Shown here in pieces: positions 26,732 to 38,612 of a stretch of 64,000 nucleotides of DNA. The stretch is from positions 6,899,738-6,963,737 of the forward strand of contig NC_021674.1 in the NCBI RefSeq assembly GCF_000247815.1, read 5' to 3'. Numbering within the stretch: position 1 is the stretch's first letter; every line of letters begins with the position of its first letter. A program made the translations under genes and the position numbers. The notes under the pieces are model-generated. The model made no database searches, had not been told where the DNA came from, and saw only the letters and a list, made by a program, of their open reading frames with translations. The DNA is from Ficedula albicollis (taxonomy: Eukaryota; Chordata; Aves; Passeriformes; Muscicapidae).

Positions 26732-27265
26732 ACCAAGGCAAATTTAGTGCCCAACTCAAAAGAGAGAAAGTGAAAAAACAACACTGTTGTCCTGAAGACC
26801 TTGTACTGGGTACAACACTTACAGATCACCATGCTGCCTGCTTTAATAATGGCTATCTAATTCCTTATTGGTGGGAAGGGATTGTTCGATCCCTTAAGAG
26901 GAGACAACTCATTCCAGAGTGTTGTGCTTTAAAATTGTCTCACACCAATGAAAAATTTAGTGCCCAACTTAAACTGGGCACTACATGGGAAAAGAGAGAA
27001 AATGAAAAAAAAACAACACTGTTGTTCTGAAGACCTTGTATTGGTTACAACACGCACTGGTCACCATGCTGCCTGCTTTAATAGTGGCTTTCTGGCATTT
27101 AGGTATTTATACTTATTTACTGACATTGACAATTCTACCCCAGGTATATATATTCACACTGGCCACCATGCTGCCTGCTTTAATAGTGGCTTTCTGGCAT
27201 TTAGGTATTTATACTTATTTACTGATATTGACAATTCTACCCCAGGTATATATATTTTTCACATC
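26648..27265 (+). repeat. Nested tandem duplications of the LTR end and leader
   Basis: The LTR end plus leader repeats with a 212-base period (ATTCCTTATTGG at 26648 and 26860). Downstream, a 102-base unit starting ACCATGCTGCCTGCTTTAAT recurs at 27063 and 27165, with a related first copy at 26828. The second LTR-end copy also carries an added hairpin at 26958-26983. Open frames running through it (26707-27326) are artefacts of the duplication. Confidence 0.85.
26958..26983 (+). repeat. Perfect 9-base hairpin in the second leader copy
   Basis: TAGTGCCCA (26958-26966) pairs with TGGGCACTA (26975-26983). The left arm overlaps the place where the primer-binding site is expected after the LTR end. 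The first leader copy lacks the right arm. Confidence 0.7.
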
Positions 27266-27829
27266 AGGGACACAAACTAGGATTGCTGTGTTGATATACT
27301 CTGTGACAATAATGTTGAGAAGATAACATCAGAGGCAATGAGAGTTATTATCTGGGATGTGTATTCCCTGCTCTTTTACTGTGCTGGTCTCCGCTCCCTC
27401 TTTTGGGGGTTTATTAATAATTGCACCCAGCCAGTTGTGGGGGAAAAGTAGGGGATCATTTTTCCCAGCCTTTTACCTCCTTCTCTCCTTTCAGCTTTGG
27501 CATGTCACATTTTAAGAATGTTCAGTAGCCTCTGGATGTTAAAGACATCATATTTTTCTTTTTAATTCTGTTAACTGTCCTTTACATGGTATACACCATT
27601 TTCAGAATTAGAGCTTTCCAGAGAAGTTGTCCAGAGATCTACCCCAGCAGTGGAAAATTCAGAGTGGTATGGGATGTGGGAGGATGTAGGCCAAGCCCTG
27701 AAGGAATTCTCTGCCCTAATAGTTTGGAACTTTCCCCCTGAATAAATTCAGAATCCAGCTGAGGTGAAAAAAAAATTGTAATGACAGATCTAAAGAGAGG
27801 AAGGTTATTGAAATGTGCTGAGCCCTGGT

Positions 27830-28930
27830 TAATGCTTATCACACACAGCTCATACAGCAGCAGGTACAGCCAGAGGGGCAGGAGAACAAATCAGCACCCT
27901 GGTCACTCAGTCTGCAGTTAAAATAGAAGGGCAGCCTAAGCCAATAGCAATTGCCCCTGTCCAGAGAAGGAAATCTAAAACCAAATCCCGATGAATGATG
28001 GTGGGGAGCCAGGACCCCCACAGCTAGCAGAGGAGTCAGAAACAGAAATAATCACTGAGTCTTTGTCCTTAGAAAGTCTGTACAATCTGAGAAAAGATCT
28101 CACCTGACAGCCTGACAAGTCTGTATTAAGTTGGTTGATCAGAGTCTGAGACACCACAGGTGATGGTGTAGTTTTGGACAGCACCTTTGAAGCAAGGCAC
28201 TTGGGATTCCTGTCATATGATGTGGATATTGATCAGAGAATCAAGGGGAGGCCTGAACCTCTCAGCCTCTGGACATGGCACTTAACAAGTGCGAAGGAGA
28301 AATACCTTTGCACAGATCATCTCCAGCTGCAGCAAGGCCTTTGGAAGACCATGGAGCAAGAAATCCAATGCTTGTGAGAATTGGCTGTGATAGAGGTCCC
28401 TCTCTCAGAAGACAACCAAACCACTAAGAGTCCAGAACTGGTAAAATGTACAAAACTGATATGGCTTAATCTCTCACAACTAGGGACACAAGCCTATGCC
28501 TAGCACCACTGCAGTGGGTTGAGGAGGATGAGACAATGGGTACTATGAGGTTTCGAGGAGGTTTCGAGTGTATGAAGACCCTACAGAAGGCCAAATGTCA
28601 TCTATGGAAATAGACCTGACAGAGCATATGTGGAAATTGGAAGACAGAACTGCAGAGACTCATCAGAAACTCAGCAAGGAGCTTAAGGAGGGTCTTCTCC
28701 AAGTCTTGTCAATACACACCAGAGCCCCTGTTATCAGAAGCAGACATCTCCCAGCTAGGGAGAAGAGCTGACCTGTGGTTCTTTCCATATGAGCATGAGG
28801 AAGACACGAGAACATGGGATGTAAAACCAACTTCTGTTTTGGCAGAACAGGTGCATAAACTAAAGGAGAAAACTACTGACAGAGGGAGTTCCACCAGAAT
28901 GAATGTAGCTCCAGTTTCCCAAGAGTGAGC
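27830..28930 (+). pseudogene. gag remnant of the provirus
   Basis: Degenerate coding sequence in several frames. The open stretches 28174-28377 (containing RGKPEPL-like and LQLQQGLWKTMEQ text) and 28568-28771 resemble gag of avian ERVL-type elements. The latter includes a heptad-like, charged segment (KLEDRTAETHQKLSKELKE) that would form a coiled coil. Many stops interrupt it. Boundaries are approximate, and the identification is by order within the provirus and remembered avian elements. Confidence 0.6.
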
Positions 28931-29079
28931 TGCTAGGTGTAACACAGGGGAGGATAACATGTCTGATCCCCTTGAAGGAACCTCCAGAAGGTATGCCCAG
29001 GGTGGCAACAATAGTCAGAACTAAAAGAGCCAGATAGAGGGCAGAGAAAATCAGGTCTATTGGATTGTGTAGCTCTGAC

Positions 29080-29370
29080 AGCCTGACACATCAGAACCAT
29101 AAGAATATAAGATTGACACTGGTGTGCAGTGTACAATACCATCAGCACACATTTCTATTGCTGGTGTGACAGCTGGGCAGTAGCAGTTGACTCTGTTGGC
29201 AGCTGAGGTGAGCTTGACTGAGAAAGAGTGGAAAAAACACCCTATAGTAACTGGTCCAGAGGCCCTTTGTATTCTTGACATGGATTTCCCCAGGAGTGGT
29301 TATTTCAAAGACCCAGAAGAACTCAGGTGGGTTTTAGGGATAGCTGCTGTGGAGGCAGAAGGCATTATAT
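29080..29370 (+). pseudogene. Retroviral protease remnant
   Basis: An aspartic protease active-site triplet Asp-Thr-Gly is encoded at 29115-29123, followed after a gap by an open stretch with VTGPEALCILDMDF. The hydrophobic ILDMDF matches the second conserved strand of retroviral proteases. A stop codon lies between the two parts. It is located between the gag and RT remnants as expected. Confidence 0.65.
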
Positions 29371-29519
29371 AGTTGAACACTTTGCCTGCTCTCTCAGAGG
29401 ACCCTTCTGCAGTAGGACTCTTGAGGGTGGAAGAACAGCAGGTACCAATTGCCACCACTACAATGCATCACAGGCAATTCCACACCAACTGAGACACTTG
29501 AGATTCTGACATATAAGAT

Positions 29520-29771
29520 GATCCCTGAACTGGAGAGCCAGGACGTGGTCAGTAAGACCCATTCATCCTTTAATAGCCCATATGGCTGGTGCATAAATGT
29601 GATGGGGAATGGAGACTGTCATGGCCTAAATGAAGTTACACCATCACTGAGTGCTGCTGTCCTGGACATGCTTGAACTTCAGTACGAGCCAGAGTCCAAG
29701 GCAGCAAAGTGATGTCCCTATCGATACTGCTGATGTATTTTATTCCATTCCTCTAGCAGCACAGTGCAGGC
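29520..29771 (+). pseudogene. Reverse transcriptase remnant, N-terminal part only
   Basis: Encodes THSSFNSPYG, then LNEVTPSLSAAV and a fragment resembling the first palm aspartate strand (IPLAAQCR after stops). These are the RT fingers and the start of the palm. The sequence then jumps to RNase H, so the catalytic YxDD box, thumb and connection are missing. This is a large internal deletion in addition to scattered stops and frameshifts. Confidence 0.75.
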
Positions 29772-30240
29772 AACCCTATGTGGTGAGTCACAGAAGCTAC
29801 TGAAGGACAAAGTGTCTCCAGTCAGATTGCAGAGTTGAAAGCCATCCAGCTGGCTTTGGACATCACTGAGTGAGAGCAGTGGCCAAGACTCTACCTCTAC
29901 ACTGAGTTGTGGACGGTAGCAAACACACTGTAGGGGTGGCTGGAAAGGTGGAAAAAGGCCAACCAGCAGCACAGTAGGAAACCAATCTGGGTGGCTGAAG
30001 AATGGCAAGACATTGTTACCTGGGTAGAGAAGTTGACAGTGTCAACTTCCATCACGTGGATGCCCGTGTGCCGAAGTGTCAAACTAATGAGGAGCACCGC
30101 AACAACAAACAGCTGGACTGGGCTGTCAAAATCAAGGTGTCACAGACAGATTTGGATTGGTAACAAAAGGGGGAGTTGTTCCTGGCTAGGTGGGCCCATC
30201 AGGGAAGACATGTGACATACCAATGGGCTCATGACTAAGG
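29772..30240 (+). pseudogene. RNase H remnant, start deleted
   Basis: The frame reads SSQIAELKAIQLALDI and then WPRLYLYTE, the E and D strands of a retroviral RNase H. It continues WMVANTL-like, then WEEW and spacer text similar to avian ERVL elements. The first catalytic aspartate strand is lost with the upstream deletion. Stops are present. Confidence 0.7.
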
Positions 30241-30800
30241 GTGGACTTAACCACACATGCCATAGCTCAGGTTATCCATGATTATGAAATGTGTGATGCG
30301 ATCAAACAGGCCAAGAGGGTGAAGTCTCTGTGATATAAGGGGCAGTAGTCCACACATAAGTATGGGGAGGCCTGGCAGATTGATTACATCACACTGCTGC
30401 AAACCTGCCAAGACAAGCACTCCGTGCTCACAATGGTAGACACAACTACTGAGTGGCTGGAGATGTACACCATGCCTCATGCCACTGCCCAGAACACCAT
30501 CCTGAGCCTTGAAAAAAACAAGTCCTCTGGTGGCATGGTAGCCCTAGGAGAACTGAGTCAGACAACAGGACTCATTTCAAGAACAGCCTTATAAACATCT
30601 GGGCTAGGTATTGAATGGGCGTACCACACTTCTTATCATGTACCAGCTGCAGCTAAAGTTGAGCGGTGCAATGGACTATTAAAACAACACTGAAAGCAAG
30701 TGATGGTAGGACTATCAAGCAGTGGGATCTGCTTTAGCAAGAGCTACATGGTTAGTTAACACCAAAAATTCCACTAACTGAGCTGGCCCTGCCCAATCCA
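30241..30800 (+). pseudogene. Integrase remnant
   Basis: The catalytic core is recognisable. Codons for the first Asp are at 30382-30384 (WQIDYI), the second Asp at 30561-30563 (ESDNRTHFKN) and the Glu at 30661-30663 (VERCNGLLKQ). The spacing of the last two is close to the D-35-E rule. The second Asp lies in a different frame from the other two, so at least two frameshifts are present. HSVLTMVDTTTEWLEMY, between the first and second Asp, is also typical. It cannot encode a working enzyme. Confidence 0.8.
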
Positions 30801-31082
30801 AATTCATGTACAGCAAAGTTCCTGTCGTGCATATGAGAGATATGTTAAAAAAGACTGTTTGGATTAATTCTGCCTTGAGCAAAGGCAAACCTATCTGTGG
30901 GATAGTTTTTGCTCAAGGTTAAGCAGAGGGATGGGAAAACATGTTGTGTACCTCAGGGGAATTTGACTTTGGGTGAGAACAGCCTGTAAGGTTAGAATGT
31001 ACCACTGGTTGCTGAATGTCACTGCCACTGCATATTTTAATTACCCTGACAATGAGAATGGAATTCTCCAGTCATACAAGTC

Positions 31083-31214
31083 ACGGCCGAAATGAACTCT
31101 GTCCATATCTGGGGGACGGCCAGTGATCACTGGAATTGTATTTGTATTACGGCTGAAATGAACTCTGTCCATATCTGGGGAACGGCCAGTGATCACTGGA
31201 ATTGTATTTGTATA
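31083..31214 (+). repeat. Two-copy 66-base duplication upstream of the 3' LTR
   Basis: ACGGC(C/T)GAAATGAACTCTG begins adjacent units at 31083-31148 and 31149-31214, nearly identical. They lie between the integrase remnant and the LTR start. Env is absent. Confidence 0.88.
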
Positions 31215-31262
31215 TAGTCATATGTAGATATGTAAAGATACCCGTGTTTACAGGTATTGGGA

Positions 31263-31600
31263 TGTCCTGGGGTAATCCATAATGTTATTGAATTCCATTT
31301 CTATCAGTGCCTCCCAATATTTTTATTGTGTCATAAAACTCTACCAAAATGAGAATCCTGTGTGTGGAGGGGTTGTTATTGTGGGTGCTTTTAAAACTGG
31401 CACTCTGAGGCAGCTTCCAGCTTTTTTTTGCCATGGGGTATTCACTTTGTTGTTTATCTGGTCCTTGTATAGGCAAAGGCTTTCCTTCCCTTTTTGGGTT
31501 CTCTTTTCATTTTCTTTTCCTCAGCTCAGAGTTATAAGTTTTGAGTTGCCTTGGGGAGAATTCCACAGGCACCCTCCATACAACATTCCTCTGGGCATGT
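31263..31600 (+). mobile_element. 3' LTR fragment of the provirus (5' part only)
   Basis: Starts TGTCCTGGGGTAATCCATAA and matches the start of the solo LTR at 60907 (TGTCCTGGGATGATCCATAA). Shared blocks include ATTGTGGGT(A/G), GGCAGCTT(C/T) and CCCTTTTTGGG. Similarity fades by about 31600, so the promoter and polyadenylation part is missing. Confidence 0.85.
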
Positions 31601-34492
31601 TTAGAGGTACCTAAATGACTTTGGAACTAAGCAAATAAGAATCAAGCTCCTTTAAGCAGCTAAACTGCACTGAAAAATACTGGGACTTACATTTTTAGCC
31701 TCTTGGGAAAGTCTCCCTATGTTTTTCGTGGACAGCATAATGCAGATTCCTTGAATCAGAGTTAGTTTCCTCCAAAGCTGTACATGTGAAGTAGATTTTA
31801 CCTCTACATCTCCAGAAATGCTTGCGTGACACTAAAATTTAATTTTACCCAAGGTGGTACTGAAATTTACTCAAATTCATATACCTTTTTGAATTTTCTT
31901 AATGTGCAAGCATTCTGAGAGATGCCAGTTATGATTCAAGGTGAAACTGCTCTCTCAGGTTTTCAAAACTCAAACTATTCATTATGGCTATTTGGAGCAT
32001 TTTGCTGTGCAAGTCTAATGGCATGAGCACATTATGGTGAATTACTATTAAGCCACATCAATTGAATTAACTTCTGAAGTCAGTCTACATCCCAAATTAC
32101 AGCCTTATTCTACCTTAAATTTGTTTAAAATCCACAGGAGTTATTATTTCTTACAATGTCTGCATGCTAAAAGCTTACATTTATTTGCTTCATGCAGCTC
32201 CAATGAAAACTGAATTGTAGGCTGGCAGGGAAGCAAAATAAAGGCAGCAAGGGCTATGATTTACAGGCAGTCTATCAGTGCGAGTCTTCTTTGGGGAGTG
32301 AATGGCTATACTGAAAAGGATCAAAACAGACCTGACTAGTGAAGGAAAGCAATCTCTTCTCCAGAGCACAACTCAAAATAAGTCCTGTCAAAATTTATTT
32401 AGAAAGAACAGAACTGAATTTAGCACACATCCCTGGGCCAGCAGTGACAGTGTGTCATCTGCTGGAGTAGGCTTGGCAAACACCTACCAAACAACTTGAC
32501 ATGCATCGCCCTCTCTTTCCTCTGGTGAAATCCCATGCTGAAGGATAACTGATACACTTGCTTTGGAAAGGGGCAGCACTGAAATCAGTGTCCTTGCCTG
32601 AGCACTCCTTTTATTCATCTGCCCACATCTGTATGCGCAGAGCCATTAACAGAAGTTGCGATGAAGGTACACAACTTCAAAACTTGATTTGTAGGAGCAC
32701 GTTAGGAAACTTATTCCATTCTGACAGCAAAACACGTTACGATGTGGAGCTAAACTGGAGCTCAAACTGTCAAACAGCTCAAGCTGTCCCATTTTCTAAG
32801 CTTACTAAATTCATGATAAACATACCTCCTTATTTTCTGGTACTCTGAAATACGCAATTCCTATTTAATTTTTTGGTTGTACTGGAGAAAAGCATTTGAT
32901 CGCAAAAGATAATTTTTGAGGTAGGTAATTTCTGAAGCCATACACTTAAAGAAAGAAACAACAAAATTCTGCTAAAGAGATATGTATATTATGCCAAGTT
33001 GCTTCTAGCAAACTCTGTAGAGCAAGGCTTCAGACCTAATTTTGAGTTAGACCCAGCGTTTGAGCAAATGAGATCACACTTGCCATTCCTTTTGCATCCA
33101 GTAGCCTGTTGAACCAGAGCTTACAATTAACTCATCCAGAAAATAAGCTCAGGCTATTGTTCCTTCTAAATGACCATCTTTATCATGTGTTTCTATTACA
33201 AGAATAATGTCTTGTAATATGTAATATAATGTTTTAGCTGAAGGTCTACAGTATTTAACCAAAGTTAACATTTTATTGGTATGGGATCAACGACTGACCT
33301 ATGCAAAGTTCTGCTTCTTTGTAACTAGTGACTATAACCAATAAGTAAAATTAATTTTATTAATTAATTTTTTGAAGCTAACAGGGTCTCACACAAGAAG
33401 CAGAGCCACCCCAAAAAAGTTTAAATGCTTTCGTGCTGTATAATGTTGACTGGGGATGTGGCTGGAGACAAACAACATGTCCCTCTGTGATCCATGTGAC
33501 AAAAGCTCTCTTTATTGTTCTGCACCCTCCTTAAATAGGGGGTCTGAATTAGGGGCAGTGAAACAAAGAACTGTGGGGAGTACTAATGAAGTTCATACTG
33601 AATATTCAGGTGATGAATAATCTAAAATCTTAGTAAAATATTTCTGCCCTCATTACTTCAAGGAAAACCTCAAGATCTGAGGCAGATTCAGGCATTCTGT
33701 TTGCTCAAACTGCTGATAAATATTTTGAGAGTTTTTTCCTTCTCAGACATTTCTATTGCTGGCTTCCACCAAGGTGTTAATTCAAAAATCAGTAAAACAC
33801 TTAAATAACAAGAATCAATCCGAGTTCAAGAAAAAGGTGCTATTTTCGTTATTTCACCTTTTCCTTTAGAACCATTGTCCTGGAGCCAACTCAGCAAAAT
33901 GTTACTTTTAAAGGGGAAACACAGCATGGCTAAATTTAGAGCCTTATTGAAAAAAAAAACCAAAAACCCTAGGAATCATCACTTCCAAAGGAAGTCAAGT
34001 GAAAATACAAACTAAAAACTAAACAAAGGATTTGACTTCTAAGTTAATCTGATTTTGGAAGGTTAATTTTGGCTGAAGGTAACAGTAATATTTCAGCCAG
34101 TTCAGTGTCTACAATACTTTCCCCAGACAGTTCTACAGATTGGACAGCAAAATTGAATTATGTAGCTCATTCAAGATTTATTTCTGCCTCTTGCATTAAC
34201 ACCTATCATTGAAATCCTCACTGGCAGACATCAGGAAGTGAGGAGGTTAAGGACAATTATATGATTAATTTTAAATAAATTGAGCATGTCTATCTTTTAA
34301 AGAGGTTCAATGTACCAAGAAAAAAAGAAGAGCAGAGGCAATGCCAAGAAGATGTATATGCTTCTACAGAACTTGATATAGGCTCACATTACCATAATGT
34401 TAACAGGTCGACTTTCATTCCCTGAGCTCTGTAAGTGGCAGCAAAAGGCAACACATGAGTTCTAATGACTGTTGAGCTTTATTTCTAGACCA
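31601..34492. other. KIF16B intron, no gene or large repeat recognised
   Basis: AT-rich intronic DNA. Short open frames (32302-32848) show no family signature. Confidence 0.55.
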
Positions 34493-34626
34493 CAGATCAC
34501 AGGATATTTTGAGCTGGGAGGGACCCGCAAGGATCAAGTCCAACTCTTAATGGAATGGCCAGTCTGGGGATGGAACCCACAACCTTGGTGTTACCAGCAC
34601 CACACTCTAACCAACTGTTGATCCCT
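34493..34626 (-). mobile_element. tRNA-Ile-derived SINE with CR1 tail (TguSINE1-like)
   Basis: On the minus strand it begins with a tRNA-like head (GTTGGTTAGAGTGTGGTGCT). A polymerase III B box, GGTTCCATCCC, is at 34567-34577. The head resembles the tRNA-Ile body. The other end, at 34493-34553, is a CR1-type 3' tail with AGTTGGACTTGATCCTTG. The combination matches the passerine SINE TguSINE1, mobilised by CR1. The A box is degenerate, so it is probably transcriptionally dead. Confidence 0.8.
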
Positions 34627-37600
34627 AAAATCCCCACCAGAGGTTTTGCTTGTTTCTCCTTTTGCTGTCTGCAAACCAACCCGAGGAAATGCAGCCCTGC
34701 AAGCAGGGAAGAGGAAACAGGAACAGAGACAAGGAGACAGACTGAGGCTTGGGAGAGTTTTTGTTTTCCTTTAAGCAACAACCAGTTCTGATTTTGTTGG
34801 CATAACAGTTGTTTTTTCCTAAACAAAAGGGACAGCAAGGGCAGGACAGAAAGTCTAGAGGGTCCACGAATGCAAGGCTTCTGACTGAAGAGTCAAGAAA
34901 CACAATCTGCTAAGTCAGCTTAGACTCCTGCCCAGTTTCTCAGGCTGCACAATGGGAAAACAGGGTTAAAAATAATCTTCATTACTACAACAAAGCATGA
35001 GTCTAAGAGAAGAAGAAAAAAGAATAGTGAGGAGAATTATATGATATAGAAACACAGTATCTATAGAAGCTGGGATTTCAGGAAAACTTCTTTTTAGTGT
35101 CATTCACAGACCTAGCAACTCACCAAGGAATAAAACATACTTTGCAGTTAAAACAGGAATAGGTGCATTCACTGACTCAAGTATTTCTTGTGGCAAGTAC
35201 CTCCTTTACAAAGTTAGTCCTTAAAAAAATATGTAAAAATGAATATACATCATCTGAATTAACTTTTTAAAAGGAACCTACACTCTTACCTACTGATTTC
35301 TATTTGCTAGAAAGGATAGATACACACTAACTTCTATTCACTAACTTTACTCAAAAGAATTCTTGGCTGTTTCATTTAAGGCAGATTTAATCAAGCAAAC
35401 TTGGCTCTGAAGTGAAATCACAGTCTTTAAACTGCAAACCAATTAATTCAGAGTTTTGCCCTGCAACAGGTCCCTGATGAAAAGCTAAATTAATAGATTG
35501 CAAGAGGGTATTTTGAGTATTTTAAATACAATTTAGATGTTTTCTCTTAAGATGTATAGGTTAAAACTTGCACATTATTTTCCAAAGCTCTATGGTAATG
35601 TCAAATACAGTCCAAAAGACTTGATATTATACCAACAAACGCCAAAGCAAAAGTGTTTACAGTGCAGCTACACATCATGCTGGAGATCAAAGTCGAGTTC
35701 TCAGGTTCATGTCACACAAAAACACTTCATGTAAAGTGCTTTCCTACAAACAAGGCATTGTGAAGCTTTCAGTAAGTTAGGATTTGTACCAGCTAGGATA
35801 AATAAAAGAACTTAATGTTATACACAAACCTTGAACATACTGTGATTTAAAAATCACAATCCTTATAATTTGGGGCTCTCTGGATTCTTTTACTCCAGTA
35901 ATTTCACCTCTATTATGATTAAATATGTCCACTTCTAAACCCAGGCTGAAATAAGGTAACACTACATCTCAATCTTCAAACAAAGCAAACTCCACAACAG
36001 CCAGCCCCCCTGATTCTAATTGTCTGGAAAGGTACCAAAAACCCCACTGCTCTTCTATTGTAGCAACAATCCTAGAGATGATGTGTAGGAAATACTAAAT
36101 TCTTCCTAAACTGTCTTGCAAAGGGACAAATCTAATTAGGCACAAGGAACTGCAGTTGCTAAGAGACAACCTGTGGGAAGCACTGAACTACCCAAAGCTA
36201 TTTCAATGCAAGAGGTTCAGGAAAAATGATATGGAGTTCCAGCCTAATTAAGATGCATGAATTACCAATGTAAAAAACCAGAAGAGCAGAGAAATTTCTT
36301 TATCACCACCACTAGGATGACCACTCCACTAATAATCTTACATTACAAAATATTTGTTCAGTTTCTCAACACTGTGAGTTGTCAGGATTACTGAGTGGAA
36401 TGGACAAGCGGCATATGAAAAAACATATTCATGTCAACAGTTGTCATATATCCTTATGCTTGCAAAATATATAGGTAATAAAGTTTTAATGAGCTAATTT
36501 AGTTAAAATGGATATAATTTTAAATTCAAACCTGGCTATAGAGCTCTATGTACTACATGGCCATGATCAAAGCATCGCTATACACAGCAGTTTTAACATT
36601 AGAATCATTACAATAAAATCTGTTAGTAAACCAGTGAAAGGGCAAAAAGACTAAGGGATTAATTTTTTTATAAAAATATGCAAATTGAGTAATAGACTGG
36701 AATATGGGCATGCTTTTATGCTATCTATCAAGGATGTGAAAAAAAAAATTCATTTTGTGCTTCATGTAAGATAGCCCCACATCAGAAGTCAGTGGGAGGA
36801 TGTTTTGTGGGTAGATCAAAGAAAAGGTGAAGTACATAGAAAAAGTTCAAGTCACCTAAGAAAATATTCCAGTTTTAAGCAATCTACTTTTACATTAATT
36901 TCTCTAAAGCTCTACCTAATGCTATTTTAGCTCTACAAAGAATATAATTCTTAATGACTTGCATGATCAAGTAATCCCCTGTTGCTACAATATAGTTGCA
37001 GGGTGTACAGTTTAGTCTTTGATCATGCCTCTTCTTTCCCAAAACGTCACCTCCTGCTCCTGGGCAGCAGTAAAACATGCATTAACACAGAAATACAGAC
37101 CTAATGTGTGACAGGAGTTCAGAATCATGCTATCCACACAGCACTGTAGAACTACCAAATTAACTCAAACCCTCAAACTCAATAACCTTTTCCACAATAA
37201 AATTAATTTTTAAAATTATTGCAAGAAAAAGAATATGTTCACAAAGCTGGGTTACAAAATAAACTCAAAGATGCCTAAATATCACTTTACTTCTGTCATG
37301 AGATATTTGGATATACTATGATAAAATGGTAAATCTCCAACTAACAGATTGCATTTAAAGTAGCAGTATTTTTTTTAATCTTGTCTTGCACAGAGACCAG
37401 CTGTCTACAGTGAACACTTACCTCACCCACCACCTTTTCCCCTTAAATAAATCTATCTCCTATGAAGATCTCTGAGAGTTCCTTTTTTTTTTTTTTCTAG
37501 ACTAGAAGTAATTTATTTTTTAAGAGATGTTTCCTTACTTTGCAATGTACTGCTGCCATCTCCTGTGTTAAACCAGGCAGAAAGTAACTTGATACTTACA

Positions 37601-37703
37601 AACAGGCTATTTAATGTTGATCATATGAGAACAGCTTCTGTTGGTCAAGCAGGGAGTACTCCACCTAAACACACAGCAGGAGCCTGTAAAAAGTTGGGAT
37701 TAC
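34627..37703. other. KIF16B intron, no gene or large repeat recognised
   Basis: AT-rich. A run of T is near 37481-37497, about 200 bases from the PX exon at 37704. No other exon was recognised. Confidence 0.55.
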
Positions 37704-37787
37704 CTCTAAGTGACAGCGTCGTTCTGCAATCACTCGCTCATCCTTGTTTCCAAAGAGCTTCTTTGGAGGGAATTCTAAAGTGGCAAC
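37704..37787 (-). CDS. KIF16B: KIF16B coding exon: PX domain proline-rich and membrane-insertion loop
   Basis: An 84-base, phase-0 exon of 28 codons on the minus strand. It encodes VATLEFPPKKLFGNKDERV followed by IAERRCHLE. The acceptor is CTTCCAG| and the donor is GAG|GTAATC. The PP motif and the following loop form the part of a PX domain that meets the membrane. The adjacent Leu-Phe pair is of the kind reported to insert into the bilayer in KIF16B, and the downstream ERR cluster supplies basic lipid contacts. All these residues are intact, so PI3P binding is probably retained. The exon follows the one at 62155-62244 after a 24.4-kb intron full of retroelements. Open frames reading through it on either strand are not separate genes. 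Confidence 0.93.
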
Positions 37788-38550
37788 CTGGAAGACATTA
37801 AAGGATAAATCAGCATCAGAAGTGACAGGCTGAAATGAGAAAATTCTGTTTAAACTACAAAGCAACTAGGAAGAAGAAACTGCCAAATATTCATGAGCTA
37901 CACTATATGCTATTAGTAAACACCACATTATACATTTCTACCGTGGTTATTGTGATCTGCTCTGTAGTATTGCTAAGATAACAATGCATTTTGTCATCAG
38001 AGAGTGACTGAAAGAAAATTTAGGAATTGGACTGTCACTGTTTGCCCACATAAATAACAAAAAATTTCTAATCCAAATGTGATGTGATAGTATCAAACAG
38101 GAAGTAAGAACAATCTCTGCAGGAAAAGTGTATCTTAAAAGGCTACATTAGGCTCTTAAAATCTGTGGTCTCCAACTGTGATATGGTAGTGTAATTTGTT
38201 TGGTTTTACTTATATCCTATCATAAATGTAATACCATTGGATCTAAGAACTATCACTGAAGTCATGCTCTGAGAGATGCATTGCTGGACTCCAGCCAACA
38301 CCTGACCTGAAGCTCTTCTTGTGCCCTGAACCACCACTCTTGCAACTCAGCTGTAGCTCAATGCCATTCAAACATGTCCATGCTGGAAACTGACAGCTTT
38401 AATTTCACACATGCAGGTAAAATCCTGCTTTATCACACTGAAAAGGAGAACAAGGCAGTGGCACAACTGATACATACAACTATTCAGATCTCTACTTTTA
38501 GTTCTTCCAGAGAATTGTTCAAAGCTACCTCATTTCTTTTTCCATTCCAT

Positions 38551-38612
38551 GAGGGAAGGGGGGGGCAGGGAAAGAAAGAGGGGGAGAGAGAGAGAAGAAG
38601 GGAGAGAGGGAA
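38551..38612. repeat. Purine-rich GA tract
   Basis: 62 bases that are all A or G except one C at 38566, including runs of GA and GGGG. Low complexity. Confidence 0.85.

Larger units (their letters stand above)
26585..31600 (+). mobile_element. Decayed endogenous retrovirus (ERVL-like), with LTR remnants at both ends
   Basis: A plus-strand provirus relic. The left end is the last ~150 bases of an LTR, matching the end of the solo LTR at 60907-61926 (ATTCCTTATTGGTGGGAAGG). It is followed by a duplicated leader, gag remnants, protease, fragments of reverse transcriptase and RNase H, integrase, and the start of a 3' LTR at 31263. Stop codons and frameshifts are frequent throughout, so no protein can be made. 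The LTR family and the 5-base duplication of its relative at 60.9 kb suggest class III (ERVL-like); this is inference. It sits antisense to KIF16B inside its intron. Confidence 0.85.

Noticed and set aside
34557..34626. A functional tRNA-Ile gene
   Set aside because: The tRNA-like part lacks an intact A box and acceptor stem and is fused to a CR1 tail, so it is a SINE.
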